From Variimorphobacter saccharofermentans (GTDB taxonomy: Bacteria > Bacillota > Clostridia > Lachnospirales > Lachnospiraceae): a stretch of DNA of 64,000 nt. This document shows positions 45,799 to 55,694 of this stretch, piece after piece. Both the position numbers and the translations under genes were made by a program. Positions within the stretch are counted from its first letter, which is position 1; each line of letters begins with the position of its first letter. The stretch lies in assembly GCF_014174405.1 (NCBI RefSeq), contig NZ_JACEGA010000001.1, positions 2,954,501-3,018,500 of the forward strand, given 5' to 3'. Under the pieces are notes generated by a model. The model did not search any database and had not been told where the DNA came from. It worked only from the letters and a program-made list of their open reading frames with translations.

Positions 45799-45829
45799 AA
45801 GCTTCTCCTTTTCTACTATAAGTAATTAA

Positions 45830-46831
45830 TTAAGCTATAAATTTTTTTGAATACTTTGCTCCTAGTAAAATAGCTTCTACCATACTGACCTCACTGGCAA
45901 TCCCCTTACCTGCAATATCCATCGCTGTACCATGATCAACCGAAGTACGCAATATAGGCATACCTCCCGTGATTGCAATGGTTCTTTCAAAATCAAGAGT
46001 CTTGGTTGCTATATGACCCTGATCATGATATAAGGAAAGAACACTGTTATAGCGTCCCTTGAGAGCAAGATGGAATACGGAATCCGCTCCTATCGGCCCC
46101 TCTACATCGTAGCCTTCCGCCTTCAGCTCCTCCACTGCCGGAGTTACATGCTTCACCTCCTCATCTCCAAATAATCCATGTTCTCCGCTATGGGGATTGA
46201 GACCGGCAATCGCCATGGTTCCCTCAGTCACCCCCAACTTTTCAAGCACCTCCTTACATCGTTTTACATAGTCTTTAATTCTGTCCTTCGTAACCAAATC
46301 GCATGCTTGTCTTAGGGATACATGTCTGGTAAGGAAAAATACACGCATACCATGAACTTCAAACATAGTCAAAGGATCCTTTGTTCCGGTCAATGCACCA
46401 AATATCTCAGTGTGACCAATAAAATTAATATTACCTGCCTTAAGGGATTCTTTGTTGATTGGTGTTGTGGAAACAGCTGCCACCTCTTTTTGATTTGCTA
46501 ATTCAATACTTTTTTCAATGTATTCATATGCTGCTTTACCGCACATTCCACTAACCTGTCCGATTTGAAATTCCTTCATATCTACATTGTCCAAGTCGAT
46601 AAAGTTCAGAATACCCTTTTCATAGTTTCCATCCTTTGGATGTGAAATTACATTTACCTTCAAGTCTGTATTTGTAAATTCTATTGCATTTTCAATTATT
46701 TTTCGGTCACCAACAACAATACAATCCGCTGCCTTGAGAACCTCCTCATTGACTAATGCTTTTACAACAATCTCAGGACCAATGCCTGCCGGATCACCCA
46801 TGGGAATTGCTATCAATGGCTTCATAATCAT
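45830..46831 (-). CDS. pdxA2: 4-hydroxythreonine-4-phosphate dehydrogenase family, PdxA2-type (D-threonate/D-erythronate 4-phosphate dehydrogenase)
   Basis: The 333-residue product belongs to the PdxA family, which oxidises 4-phosphorylated hydroxyacids with NAD and metal-bound decarboxylation. Signatures are [13 protein letters not shown], the metal histidine in [21 protein letters not shown] and [11 protein letters not shown]. Being next to a DUF1537 kinase and a GntP permease, it is more likely the catabolic PdxA2 than the vitamin B6 enzyme. The start is ATG 46831, or ATG 46825 two codons later, which has better spacing to GGAG. Confidence 0.9.
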   Translation of the reverse strand: MIMKPLIAIPMGDPAGIGPEIVVKALVNEEVLKAADCIVVGDRKIIENAIEFTNTDLKVNVISHPKDGNYEKGILNFIDLDNVDMKEFQIGQVSGMCGKAAYEYIEKSIELANQKEVAAVSTTPINKESLKAGNINFIGHTEIFGALTGTKDPLTMFEVHGMRVFFLTRHVSLRQACDLVTKDRIKDYVKRCKEVLEKLGVTEGTMAIAGLNPHSGEHGLFGDEEVKHVTPAVEELKAEGYDVEGPIGADSVFHLALKGRYNSVLSLYHDQGHIATKTLDFERTIAITGGMPILRTSVDHGTAMDIAGKGIASEVSMVEAILLGAKYSKKFIA

Positions 46832-46851
46832 TCATCTCCTTTATTAGTTTA

Positions 46852-48156
46852 TTAAATGTATAGCTTTTCTTTCAGATAATGCATACAGGTTTTCAGTGCA
46901 TTTCTATCTCCAGCCATTCCACCTTTCGTAATAATCTTTAATCCTTCAAAATCACCTGCAATAAATTCTCCATATGCAGCTAGCGGAATCACCTCATCCA
47001 ACAGCCTAATACCTGCTGTTTTAAATGTACGGCTAACAGCAACCGTAATATCGCCGCCACTGGTGTAAATACCTTGAAATGTATCATTTGCCTTCAGTAT
47101 CTGATAAGTAATTTCAGCCAGAGAATTATTTATCCTATTACTAACATCATCCAGGCTGCATTGATATCTCTCTGCAAATGGCTTAAAGTCGATACGGTTT
47201 TCAGGTAAGATGCCATTTCCTACTACCATACATATTTCATACGCCTCACAGTTCTCAAGAATATCACTTACTACACGCTTAATTTCACTATCTCTGCGTT
47301 CATCGTCCTGCAATAATTCCATAGTATCTACGAATACATTTAAGACACTTTGAGATAAAAGTAATTCATCAAGCTGAGTTTTCGCTACCGGATTCACACT
47401 TCCGATCGTTGCTAGTATTTTCAATTTCTTCTTTTGTGATTTTGGTATCACAATTTTTCTTGTAATCGTTGCCGTAAAACTTCCCGGATCCACAGTAATA
47501 AAGTTCACACCACTTTCAATTACAGAATCAGCAATTAAGTCCATATCTTCCTGTGTTATACTGTCAAATATGATGATGCGAATACCCTTTTTTTGATATT
47601 CCTTGATTTTCGAGGCAACAAATTCTTTTCCCTGCATTAAGTCATTAATGTATATGGAAGCTACCGGGTATTTTGACTGCTTCTCAAATAACTCACTGGC
47701 TATGGATGTTTTTACGGGTGTTTTCGGATCTACGGCTGCTTCCGTACGATGTAATGGAAGAGTATTCACTAATAAATAGCCACCTACCAGGATACGCTTT
47801 GCATCCGGAAAGCAAGGGACTACCATAGCGATTGCCTGATTATCCAGCACATCCAGTAATGCATCTGTCTCACTTCCGAGATTTCCTCGTAATGTGCTGT
47901 CAATTCGTTTTGCATATACCTTTACACCATCATGCTTCAATAATTGTGCGACATTGTATACTCTGTTATAGGCAATCTCCGGGTCCACTGCTCTACTATC
48001 CGTTGGATATAGAATACAATCGCTCTCCGATAGATTTCTTAACTCTAATCGCTCGGTATTCATAACCGTATAGGTACTGTAGTTTAGTTTTTTGATTAGT
48101 ACACCTGTGGCATTCGCTCCAGTTAAATCATCTGCGATGACAACACATTGTGGCAT
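46852..48156 (-). CDS. Four-carbon acid sugar kinase (DUF1537; D-threonate/D-erythronate kinase)
   Basis: The 434-residue kinase has an N-terminal DUF1537 domain (VIADDLTGANATGVLI and the family's KRIDSTLRGNLGSETDALLD) and a C-terminal nucleotide-binding domain (TSGGDITVAVSR, KTGGMAGD-like KGGMAGDRNAL). Characterised members phosphorylate D-threonate or D-erythronate at C4 and feed PdxA2 or related dehydrogenases. It lies 11 bp after the deoR stop and 20 bp before pdxA2. Which of the two acids is used cannot be told from sequence. Confidence 0.92.
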   Translation of the reverse strand: MPQCVVIADDLTGANATGVLIKKLNYSTYTVMNTERLELRNLSESDCILYPTDSRAVDPEIAYNRVYNVAQLLKHDGVKVYAKRIDSTLRGNLGSETDALLDVLDNQAIAMVVPCFPDAKRILVGGYLLVNTLPLHRTEAAVDPKTPVKTSIASELFEKQSKYPVASIYINDLMQGKEFVASKIKEYQKKGIRIIIFDSITQEDMDLIADSVIESGVNFITVDPGSFTATITRKIVIPKSQKKKLKILATIGSVNPVAKTQLDELLLSQSVLNVFVDTMELLQDDERRDSEIKRVVSDILENCEAYEICMVVGNGILPENRIDFKPFAERYQCSLDDVSNRINNSLAEITYQILKANDTFQGIYTSGGDITVAVSRTFKTAGIRLLDEVIPLAAYGEFIAGDFEGLKIITKGGMAGDRNALKTCMHYLKEKLYI

Positions 48157-48167
48157 GATATTCCTCC

Positions 48168-48923
48168 TTAATCTACAAAGACAGGTATGATTGTAATTCG
48201 CATCTCTTTAAGCATTTTAATTTCATCCCTGGTAAAAGCCTTATTAGTAATCACAGCCGTATAATCGGATAAGTGATTTATTTTTATGAAAGCCTGTTTT
48301 CCAAACTTAGAGCTATCCACTACCAGATATCTTTCCTTTGAATTCTTACAAATATTATATTTCATGACTGCTTTATCCATGGTAGGTGTCATAACATTGA
48401 ATTGATCATCTATTGAAGTGGCACCCATAAATGCAATATCCACTCTCATGTTTTCCATCATCTGATTAGCAATTGCTCCTACCATGCTACCAGTAGATTT
48501 TTGCACGGTTCCACCACATAAAATCAAGTTTACATTCGATGACAATAAGATTCTGGCAATTTCAATATCATTTGTTACTACTGTCAAACCGGTGCTATTC
48601 TTCAAGAGCTTAGCAATTTCATAGGTTGTTGTTCCTGCATCCAGATATATCACATTGCCCTTATGAATTAATCGAATACAGCCTTCTGCGATTTTCTGCT
48701 TAACCTCGATTTCCTTCGTTTGTTTTTCCGTATAGGGAACCTCTTTTTTTATAATTGCTCCACCATGGCACCGATCAATTCTTCCTTCTTGTTTGAGCTT
48801 TTCTAAATCTCTTCGAATCGTCATCAGACTTACATTCAGCAGAGTTGCTAACTCCTCTACCTGAACTGAGCCTTTTTTACTAATTAACTCAATAATTTTC
48901 TGATGTCTTTCTGCTTGAAGCAT
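48168..48923 (-). CDS. DeoR family transcriptional regulator
   Basis: The 251-residue protein has the DeoR helix-turn-helix at the N-terminus (RHQKIIELISKKGSVQVEELA, LLNVSLMTIRRDLEKLKQ) and a DeoRC sugar-phosphate sensor domain (DAGTTTYEIAKLL, GGTVQKSTGSMVGA). It leads the DUF1537-pdxA2-gntP operon and three AATGTTCG sites surround its promoter, so it probably represses the operon until the phosphorylated acid binds. AGGTGA precedes the start. Confidence 0.93.
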   Translation of the reverse strand: MLQAERHQKIIELISKKGSVQVEELATLLNVSLMTIRRDLEKLKQEGRIDRCHGGAIIKKEVPYTEKQTKEIEVKQKIAEGCIRLIHKGNVIYLDAGTTTYEIAKLLKNSTGLTVVTNDIEIARILLSSNVNLILCGGTVQKSTGSMVGAIANQMMENMRVDIAFMGATSIDDQFNVMTPTMDKAVMKYNICKNSKERYLVVDSSKFGKQAFIKINHLSDYTAVITNKAFTRDEIKMLKEMRITIIPVFVD

Positions 48924-48975
48924 ATTTTCACCTCATATTATCTTTAGTGTTCCTTTTTGATAATTCTATATACAT

Positions 48976-49077
48976 AATGTTCGTTTATGTTTATATGTTA
49001 GCGTATTCTCCAAACTATGTCAAAACAATGTTCGATAATTCCCCTTGTTATTTTATTATCAAACAAATTCGAACATT
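48976..49077 (-). promoter_or_regulatory. Promoter of the deoR sugar-acid operon with three operator copies
   Basis: On the minus strand TTGACA (49018-49023), 17 bp and TAACAT (48995-49000) form the promoter. Octamers AATGTTCG or its complement occur at 48976-48983, 49027-49034 and 49070-49077, flanking the core promoter on both sides. The remaining part of the gap 48924-49285 holds the terminator below and no gene. Confidence 0.75.
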
Positions 49078-49198
49078 AAATATGTCTAAACTAGAAGAAA
49101 CACGCTCCGTGAATTTCTCCTCTGTCGTGTTCACGCATAATCTGATTTCGCATATAGGATAGAGCGTACGCTTTACGAACTTTCTATCGTCTAGAAAA

Positions 49199-49245
49199 AG
49201 GATGACCGGATCCCCCAATATGGGTGATCCGGTCATCCTTTTTCT
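49199..49245. terminator. Terminator after pflA
   Basis: GGATGACCGGATC and its exact complement pair around a 12-nt loop with A/T runs on both sides, so it may stop transcripts from either direction. It lies 40 bp past the pflA stop. Confidence 0.8.
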
Positions 49246-49285
49246 TATTGAAAATATGATTATCATGTCAAATACTTATAAAACC

Positions 49286-50026
49286 TTATACATTTGCTGA
49301 TACGACGATACCGCTTTGTTCAAACAATGCCTTTACTTCTGACAGTAATTCCTTTGCAGGCTCCTTCGTATCGGATAATTTATAGTCTAAACCAAGCTCT
49401 TTCCATTTAAATTCACCCATCTTATGAAATCCCAAAAGCTCTATTTTTGATACATTCGGGTAGTTTTTCAGGTGGTCAGAAAGCTTTCGAATACTATCCA
49501 AATTATCCGTCAAGCCAGGTACCAATACATAGCGTACCCAGGTATTTATATGATTCAATCTTAAATATTCCAACAATCGCAGCGTGGGTGCCAGCTCCAC
49601 ACCTGTCACCGTCTCATACACCCTTGGATCGTAATTCTTGATGTCCAGTAAAACGATATCCGAAATATCTATTAATTCTTTTACTGCCTCGTTCCAGACA
49701 TATCCAGAGGTGTCAATTGCTATCGAAATATTAAGTTCCTTTAGCTTTTTAGCCACTTCAAGAAGGAATTCTGCCTGCAGCATTGGCTCTCCTCCGGTGA
49801 AGGTCACACCTCCTCCGGAAAAATCCATATACGATTTATATTTGATGATTTCCTGTATCAACTGCTCTGAGGTGTATTCTGTTCCTTTGTGAGCCTCCCA
49901 GGTGTCCGGATTATGACAGAACTGGCAACGTAACGTGCACCCCTGTAAGAATACCACAAAACGAATGCCGGGACCGTCCACAGTACCGAAACTCTCAAGT
50001 GAGTGTATCCGTCCAACCAAACTCAT
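49286..50026 (-). CDS. pflA: Pyruvate formate-lyase activating enzyme
   Basis: PflA is a radical SAM enzyme that makes the glycyl radical on PflB. The 246-residue protein has the cluster motif C30-TLR-C34-QF-C37 (CxxxCxxC), GGGVTFTGGEP for SAM binding, and the SFGTVDGPGIRF opening typical of the family. There are no extra ferredoxin clusters. It lies 41 bp after pflB and is probably expressed with it. Confidence 0.95.
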   Translation of the reverse strand: MSLVGRIHSLESFGTVDGPGIRFVVFLQGCTLRCQFCHNPDTWEAHKGTEYTSEQLIQEIIKYKSYMDFSGGGVTFTGGEPMLQAEFLLEVAKKLKELNISIAIDTSGYVWNEAVKELIDISDIVLLDIKNYDPRVYETVTGVELAPTLRLLEYLRLNHINTWVRYVLVPGLTDNLDSIRKLSDHLKNYPNVSKIELLGFHKMGEFKWKELGLDYKLSDTKEPAKELLSEVKALFEQSGIVVSANV

Positions 50027-50067
50027 GAAATCACCATCCTTTATTTTGAATAAAAACCGCCCGAAAA

Positions 50068-52293
50068 TTACCTTTCATGGAAGGTACGATGAATAACATC
50101 CAATTGCTGTTCACGGCTTAGCTTAATAAAGTTCACTGCATAACCGGATACTCGGATTGTCAGCTGTGGATATTTTTCAGGATGCTCCATGGCATCAATC
50201 AGTGTCTCACGGTCAAATACATTCACATTGATATGATGACCTTTTTCTGAAATATATCCATCTAATAACCCTGTCAGATTATTAATTCGTTCCTCCATGT
50301 TCTTGCCCAAAGCTTTGGGTATGATCGAGAAAGTATAGGATATTCCGTCTTCCGCATGCTTATAGGGTAGCTTAGCGACAGAGGACATGGAGGCAACTGC
50401 GCCCCTTTTGTCCCTTCCATGCATCGGATTGGCACCAGGAGCAAACGGCTCTCCCGCCTTACGTCCATCCGGAGTACTTCCCGTCTTCTTACCGTACACC
50501 ACATTAGAGGTAATTGTCAATACGGATAAGGTTTGCTTTGCATTACGGTAGGTTTTTACCTTACGTAGCTTATTCATAAAGCGCTCTACCAGTTCCACTG
50601 CGATTTGATCAACGCGATCATCATTGTTACCGAAGGCAGGATATTCTCCTTCTATTTCATAATCCACTGCAAGACCTTCTTCATTACGTATTACTTTCAC
50701 CTTAGCATGCCTGATGGCAGATAAAGAGTCAGCCACAACGGATAGACCCGCTATACCACAAGCTTCAGTACGAAGGATATTAATATCATGCAATGCCATC
50801 TGTAAGCGCTCATAGTTATATTTATCATGCATAAAATGGATGACATTTAAGGTATTGATATATAATTCCGATAACCAATCCAGAGTCTGATCGAATTTAG
50901 CCATAACCTCATCATAATCCAGATAATCACTGGTAATCGGTGAGAACATGGGACCTACCTGTTCACCACTAATTTCATCCTTTCCTCCGTTAATGGCGTA
51001 GAGCAGAGCTTTCGCCAGATTAGCACGTGCACCGAAGAACTGCATCTGTTTACCGATTCTCATTGCGGATACGCAGCAGGCAATTCCATAATCATCGCCC
51101 CAGACCTCACGCATGATATCATCGCTTTCATATTGAATCGAACTGGTATCAATGGATACCTTGGCGCAGTATTTCTTAAAGTTTTCCGGAAGAGATACGG
51201 ACCATAACACGGTTAGATTAGGCTCAGGTGCCGGTCCCAGATTGTATAGTGTGTGAAGAATACGGAAGCTGCTCTTGGTAACGAGGGTTCTTCCATCCAA
51301 GCCCATTCCACCAATGGACTCCGTAACCCAGGTAGGATCCCCAGAAAACAGATCATTATAAGAAGGTGTTCTTAAGAAGCGTACCATACGAAGCTTCATT
51401 ACAAATTGATCCATCAGTTCCTGAATTTCTTCTTCCGTTATTTTACCATTTCGAAGATCGCGCTCATAGTAGATATCCAGGAAGGTAGTGACTCTTCCCA
51501 AGCTCATAGCCGCTCCATCCTGCTCCTTTATGGCACCCAGATAAGCAAAATAAGTCCACTGTGTGGCTTCAAAGGAATTGGAGGCCGGCTTGCTGATATC
51601 ATATCCATATCCCAATGCCATTTCCTTTAGCTGCTTTAACGCTTTTATCTGCTCAGAGAGTTCCTCACGCAAACGAATATCCGGTGATTCCAGGATGGAT
51701 ATTTCTAATAGCTTCTTCTCATGCATTTTTTCTTCAATTAGGAAGTCTACACCATAAAGAGCCACTCTGCGGTAATCTCCTATAATTCTACCCCGTCCGT
51801 AAGCATCCGGTAAACCGGTTATGATTCCAGTATGCCTTGCTTTTTTCATTGCATCCGTATAGGCATCGAAAACACCATCGTTATGTGTTTTTCGATTTTC
51901 CGAATAGATTTCCTCTGTTTTTTTATCCAGCTCAAAGCCATAAGCCTGTAGGGCATTTTTCACCACACGGATTCCACCGTTAGGCATAATTCCTCGTTTG
52001 AGTGGTTTATCGGTCTGAAAGCCTACAATTACTTCTTTCTCTTTATCAATATAGCCAGGTCCAAAGGCAGTAATTGTGGAAGGCTTTGAGGTTTCCGCGT
52101 CAATAATTCCCTTCTCCCTCTCCTCCTTCATAAGCTCCATTACCTCATTCCAAAGCTCCTTGGTTCTTGTGGTTGGTCCGGCTAGAAAGTCTTCGTTTCC
52201 CTCATAGGGCGTATAGTTATCTTGAATAAAGCTACGGACATTTACCTCTGTTGTCCAGCTTCCTGGATGAAAATCATACCATTCCTGTCTCAT
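50068..52293 (-). CDS. pflB: Formate C-acetyltransferase (pyruvate formate-lyase)
   Basis: PflB converts pyruvate and CoA to acetyl-CoA and formate in anaerobic fermentation. The 741-residue protein has the paired active-site cysteines Cys406-Cys407 in IACCVSAMR and the radical glycine at Gly717 in RVSGYAVNF near the C-terminus. AATGGAGG before ATG 52293 (MRQEWYDF) gives the start; the frame is open to 52314. The pflA gene follows. A CRP/FNR-type palindrome and -10 box lie upstream. Confidence 0.97.
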   Translation of the reverse strand: MRQEWYDFHPGSWTTEVNVRSFIQDNYTPYEGNEDFLAGPTTRTKELWNEVMELMKEEREKGIIDAETSKPSTITAFGPGYIDKEKEVIVGFQTDKPLKRGIMPNGGIRVVKNALQAYGFELDKKTEEIYSENRKTHNDGVFDAYTDAMKKARHTGIITGLPDAYGRGRIIGDYRRVALYGVDFLIEEKMHEKKLLEISILESPDIRLREELSEQIKALKQLKEMALGYGYDISKPASNSFEATQWTYFAYLGAIKEQDGAAMSLGRVTTFLDIYYERDLRNGKITEEEIQELMDQFVMKLRMVRFLRTPSYNDLFSGDPTWVTESIGGMGLDGRTLVTKSSFRILHTLYNLGPAPEPNLTVLWSVSLPENFKKYCAKVSIDTSSIQYESDDIMREVWGDDYGIACCVSAMRIGKQMQFFGARANLAKALLYAINGGKDEISGEQVGPMFSPITSDYLDYDEVMAKFDQTLDWLSELYINTLNVIHFMHDKYNYERLQMALHDINILRTEACGIAGLSVVADSLSAIRHAKVKVIRNEEGLAVDYEIEGEYPAFGNNDDRVDQIAVELVERFMNKLRKVKTYRNAKQTLSVLTITSNVVYGKKTGSTPDGRKAGEPFAPGANPMHGRDKRGAVASMSSVAKLPYKHAEDGISYTFSIIPKALGKNMEERINNLTGLLDGYISEKGHHINVNVFDRETLIDAMEHPEKYPQLTIRVSGYAVNFIKLSREQQLDVIHRTFHER

Positions 52294-52409
52294 ATTAATC
52301 CTCCATTTCAACATCTACAACAGCTCATTTATGCTATTATAGTCTTCTTTGATGGATCCTTTACATATAAAAGATGTGGATATTATTGTAAATCCTTCCA
52401 TCACTTCAA

Positions 52410-52456
52410 ATTATATATAACATGCATAAATTTTATTTTCTGTGACGCAAATCACA
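52410..52456 (-). promoter_or_regulatory. pflB promoter with a perfect CRP/FNR-type site
   Basis: TGTGACGCAAATCACA (52441-52456) matches the CRP consensus TGTGA-N6-TCACA exactly. A TATAAT box lies at 52410-52415 on the minus strand, so the palindrome is centred about 36 bp from the -10 hexamer, near the position used by activators that touch the -35 region. No good -35 box is seen, which suits an activator-dependent promoter. Confidence 0.7.
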
Positions 52457-52496
52457 AAATAGAACTGTTTTTGCATTGCTGTACTGTTTAGATTAG

Positions 52497-52663
52497 AGAA
52501 GAGCAGATAGGATAAGAGTGGGTAATGTATCCGCCGCGGAGCCGTTTCCACTTAATTGCACTGCGTAACGGTACATAAGGCCCTAAAGAACAGGACCTAA
52601 GTACCGACGCGTGCAAATACTCCGCTATGGATAATTACCCACTCTTATCCTATCTGCTCTTCT
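52497..52663. repeat. Palindromic element A1: 30-bp perfect inverted repeat with conserved core
   Basis: Arms 52497-52526 and 52634-52663 are exact complements. The loop has a conserved core (CGGAG, a GTGCAA/TTGCAC pairing, and a small CGGTACATAAG hairpin at 52569-52606). The same core occurs in opposite orientation at 55695-55882 with different arm sequences. No ORF is seen inside. The 772-bp gap 52294-53065 otherwise holds the pflB promoter and the half element A2. Confidence 0.8.
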
Positions 52664-52811
52664 TCGGTACATAAGACTCTAAAAAGCAGAGTCTAAGTAC
52701 CGACATGTACAAATGCTCCGTTCTGAATATACCTTCAGCCTCTGGACTGTTCCCATTCTATCAGTTCTTCTCCGGTACATAAGGCTCTACAAAACAGAGC
52801 CTTATGTACCG
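52664..52811. repeat. Half element A2 with two small hairpins
   Basis: Hairpins CGGTACATAAG-type at 52665-52702 and 52772-52811 flank a unique middle (52703-52771) that matches the right half of the larger element, including AAATGCTCCGTTCTG. The left arm is missing, so it is a fragment or a separate modular unit. Confidence 0.7.
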
Positions 52812-53065
52812 ACTGATTCAAATCAACTATTATGGTCTTTCACCCCTATTCAGGTGTTAAGTTAATTATTTGGTAATATTATTCAATATGTGTTTACCTG
52901 AAATCAATATTGTGCCAAGATAATATAAGGATTAGTGGTAATTAAAAACCTTCTGTAAGTCGATATATTATATAGCGTACTACATACTGACTTAGAGATA
53001 CGCCTCATTACCTTAGCCATGATAATTAACGATTGATTATTTATTATAAATAGAAGGGATATTAT

Positions 53066-55072
53066 ATGGAGATTAATCATTCTTCAATTTCGCAATACAA
53101 ATCAAAGAAAACAGGTTCATCCTCATCTGCTTTAGGGAACCAGTCTGCGAAATCTGTTAGCCGTTCAGATAGTGCTACGACTCAACCTGTAAAAGAAAAT
53201 ACTCTTGCTGATCTAAAGGTTGGACAGCAGATTAAAGGACAAATTATTGATCATCGTCTGAATGAGGTGCGGGTTCAAATAGAACCCGGCAAGCAGGTAG
53301 TTACCGCAAAGCTGTCAGGGGATATTTCCTTATCCATTGGACAGGAAGCTCAGTTTCAAGTTACTGAGCATAACGGAGACCGATTAGTCCTAAAATACAT
53401 ATCACCGGATTCCTCTACCCCACCAGATGCAGCCATTCAAAAAGCGCTGACTGCATCCGGACTCGCTATGACAGATCGTAATAAAACGATTGTGGGAGAG
53501 CTTCTTAGACATACCATGCCAGTTGATAAACAGACTCTTCAGACATTAATCCGAATATCCAATGCCAATAGGGAAGCCTCTGCGCTTACTCTTGTCTTGA
53601 TGCATAAAAATAATATCCCTATGACCGCATCAAACATAGCGCAGTTTGAAGCATATCAAAATGGGACACAGCAAATGATGTCGGATATTAAGAATATTAC
53701 TGCCTCTATCAACGAATTGTTATCATCCGTTGCTTCCATGGAGCCGGACAATCTGTCCGATATTAGTACCACTGCTTCTTTAGTCAGCCCTTCTGCCTAT
53801 GGAATTGATCCCAATGCGACTCCCAATACTGATATAAATATACCAGTGGCAATTACGGCACCTAATTCTGCGAATTCAGATGAACTATTACAGATGCAAG
53901 AAGCAGCACAAAATTCCCAGATATCTCCAACGAATGCCTCACAAATCGTAGATCAAGCTATTATGATGAATAAGCAGTTAATTGATATCCTGTATCCTTC
54001 AGCAGTAACACCTTTATCAGCAAATGAAGATCAAACAGCTCATATAGATACCCTTTCCTTTATAAATCAGTTCGTAGAAGATAAGCTATCAGGGAATTCG
54101 GAATTAAAAGAAAGCATCGTGAATTTACTTCTGGAGCAAATACCAAAGGAAGGTCTGTCAGAGAAGGATATGACAGCCATGGTATCAAAGCTTTATCCTG
54201 AAGTACTGGAGCAAATACAGAATCCTTCGTTTGATACTAACCTCATGTCGGATTCTATAATGAAGCTTTCTAATATATTAGGTCAACAGGATCAAGCCTC
54301 CTTATCCGATTTATTAGCATCCATCCCTGGATCAGAGGGTATCAGAGAGCAAATATCATTCGGTACGGCTACAATAAAGGATGTTTTACAGTTTCTTCAA
54401 AACAATCTGCAATTAGCCAATGAAACCATTGCGCAAAAAATTCTAACCTCTTCTCAATACCAGAAGCTCCTTGAACAGGCCTTTCTACAGAAATGGACAA
54501 TTACTCCGGAGAAACTAGCCAAAAAAACTCCTGTTAAGGAAATGTATCAGAATCTTCAAGAGGATATGGAAAAATTAAATCAATTAGCAAATATAAGAAA
54601 AGGCTCTGAAGAAACATTACGTCTTCAGGAGCCTGTGAAAAACATGCAGGAAAATATTCGTTTTATTAAAGACCTAAATGAGGCATTTACTTATCTGCCA
54701 CTTCCGGTACAATTAAAAGAGCAGAATATACATAGCGAGCTATATGTATTTACCAAGAAGCATGCACTACATGAGAAAAAAGCTTTAAGTGTACTTCTTC
54801 ATCTGGATATGGAGCATTTGGGACCCCTTAATATCCATGTTGGGATGGAGCAGAATATGATCCGTGCTAACTTCTCGCTTGATAACATGGATGCCATGCA
54901 AATAATCGAAAGCAATCTGCCATCCTTATCCGAGGCATTGGCAAAAAAAGGATACCAGCTTCAATATACAGTATCCTCCTCCTATAATAAGCCTGACCTT
55001 GTCAAAGATTTAATCGAAGAAAACACTGGTGATAGCCTAGTGAATCGTTACACCTTTGATATTCGAACATAG
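53066..55072 (+). CDS. FliK-like flagellar hook-length control protein
   Basis: This 668-residue protein has a Ser-rich disordered start (residues 1-45), an OB-like segment LKVGQQIKGQIIDHRLNEV (50-120) and a long helical middle rich in Gln, Ser and Asn. The C-terminal part LHLDMEHLGPLNIHVGMEQNMIRANF with ESNLPSLSEALAKKGYQL matches the FliK C-terminal (Flg_hook) domain, which signals the switch of export specificity. No other flagellar genes lie in the window, so it is an orphan. RBS GAAGGG precedes ATG 53066. It is convergent with the PilZ gene 7 bp away and bracketed by inverted palindromic elements. Confidence 0.8.
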   Translation: MEINHSSISQYKSKKTGSSSSALGNQSAKSVSRSDSATTQPVKENTLADLKVGQQIKGQIIDHRLNEVRVQIEPGKQVVTAKLSGDISLSIGQEAQFQVTEHNGDRLVLKYISPDSSTPPDAAIQKALTASGLAMTDRNKTIVGELLRHTMPVDKQTLQTLIRISNANREASALTLVLMHKNNIPMTASNIAQFEAYQNGTQQMMSDIKNITASINELLSSVASMEPDNLSDISTTASLVSPSAYGIDPNATPNTDINIPVAITAPNSANSDELLQMQEAAQNSQISPTNASQIVDQAIMMNKQLIDILYPSAVTPLSANEDQTAHIDTLSFINQFVEDKLSGNSELKESIVNLLLEQIPKEGLSEKDMTAMVSKLYPEVLEQIQNPSFDTNLMSDSIMKLSNILGQQDQASLSDLLASIPGSEGIREQISFGTATIKDVLQFLQNNLQLANETIAQKILTSSQYQKLLEQAFLQKWTITPEKLAKKTPVKEMYQNLQEDMEKLNQLANIRKGSEETLRLQEPVKNMQENIRFIKDLNEAFTYLPLPVQLKEQNIHSELYVFTKKHALHEKKALSVLLHLDMEHLGPLNIHVGMEQNMIRANFSLDNMDAMQIIESNLPSLSEALAKKGYQLQYTVSSSYNKPDLVKDLIEENTGDSLVNRYTFDIRT

Positions 55073-55079
55073 CTTCATT

Positions 55080-55463
55080 TTATTTGACATCGTTATTATT
55101 TTCAGAATTATTATGGTCATCGATATTATGCTCATAGTCATCAAATAGATAGGATAATATCGAAGCCATTCCTACAAATTCGCAGCCATAAGCAGTCTTT
55201 TTATCATCGATGGGCTGGCTGCGAATTATCTTTATAACACAATGCAGTGTATCGCTAGTCATCCCTAAGTTAATGCTTGCATCAAAATAATATCCGATGG
55301 GTAACGTACTTTCTGATATAAAACCCATTCCAGTTTTCGAAATATCAGTAACCTCAATTGGAGCATGTAGATTACTAACTAATACATTATCCTGCTTATA
55401 AAGATCCAATATCTCTAATGATAGCATAATCGGCATCCTCTTTGCTCTTCTTCTTTCTTCCAT
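55080..55463 (-). CDS. PilZ domain protein (c-di-GMP receptor)
   Basis: The 127-residue protein is a single PilZ domain. The two c-di-GMP motifs are present: RRAKR near the start (RxxxR) and DISKTGMGF at about residue 41-49 (D/NxSxxG). Bound c-di-GMP usually alters motility or surface polymer production. A tail rich in Asp and Asn follows (DDYEHNIDDHNNSENNN). The frame is open to 55508, but GGAGGG before ATG 55463 (MEERRRAKR) gives the start. It is convergent with the FliK-like gene, which suggests shared surface-motility roles by context only. Confidence 0.87.
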   Translation of the reverse strand: MEERRRAKRMPIMLSLEILDLYKQDNVLVSNLHAPIEVTDISKTGMGFISESTLPIGYYFDASINLGMTSDTLHCVIKIIRSQPIDDKKTAYGCEFVGMASILSYLFDDYEHNIDDHNNSENNNDVK

Positions 55464-55595
55464 GACAGGCCCTCCATTAAACCAATAATCACCAATACAT
55501 ATTGTCATTATATCTCACTATCGAACCATATACAATAAAAAGAAATACCTATCCATCGCGATTCCATACAATTCAAACCCAGTCAGAATAGCCTA

Positions 55596-55694
55596 CAGAA
55601 TGGGAACGGGCCAGTGGATGAAAATATATCCGGAATGCTGCATTTACGCCAGTCGTTACATAAGACTCTGTTTTTTAGAGTCGTATGTAACGAC
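55596..55694. repeat. Half element B1 with one small hairpin
   Basis: A left-half copy of the larger element (with TGGGAACGGGCCAGTGGATG) followed by a small GTTACATAAGACTCT hairpin (55654-55694). The matching right arm is missing. Confidence 0.65.

Noticed and set aside
45356..45829. 157-codon plus-strand ORF opposite gntP
   Set aside because: Shadow of the permease: the Pro/Ile/Asn repeats are the complement of hydrophobic codons, and there is no start signal.
52497..52811. CRISPR-like array in the repeated region
   Set aside because: The repeats are palindromic, of unequal spacing and few; there are no regular spacers and no cas genes.
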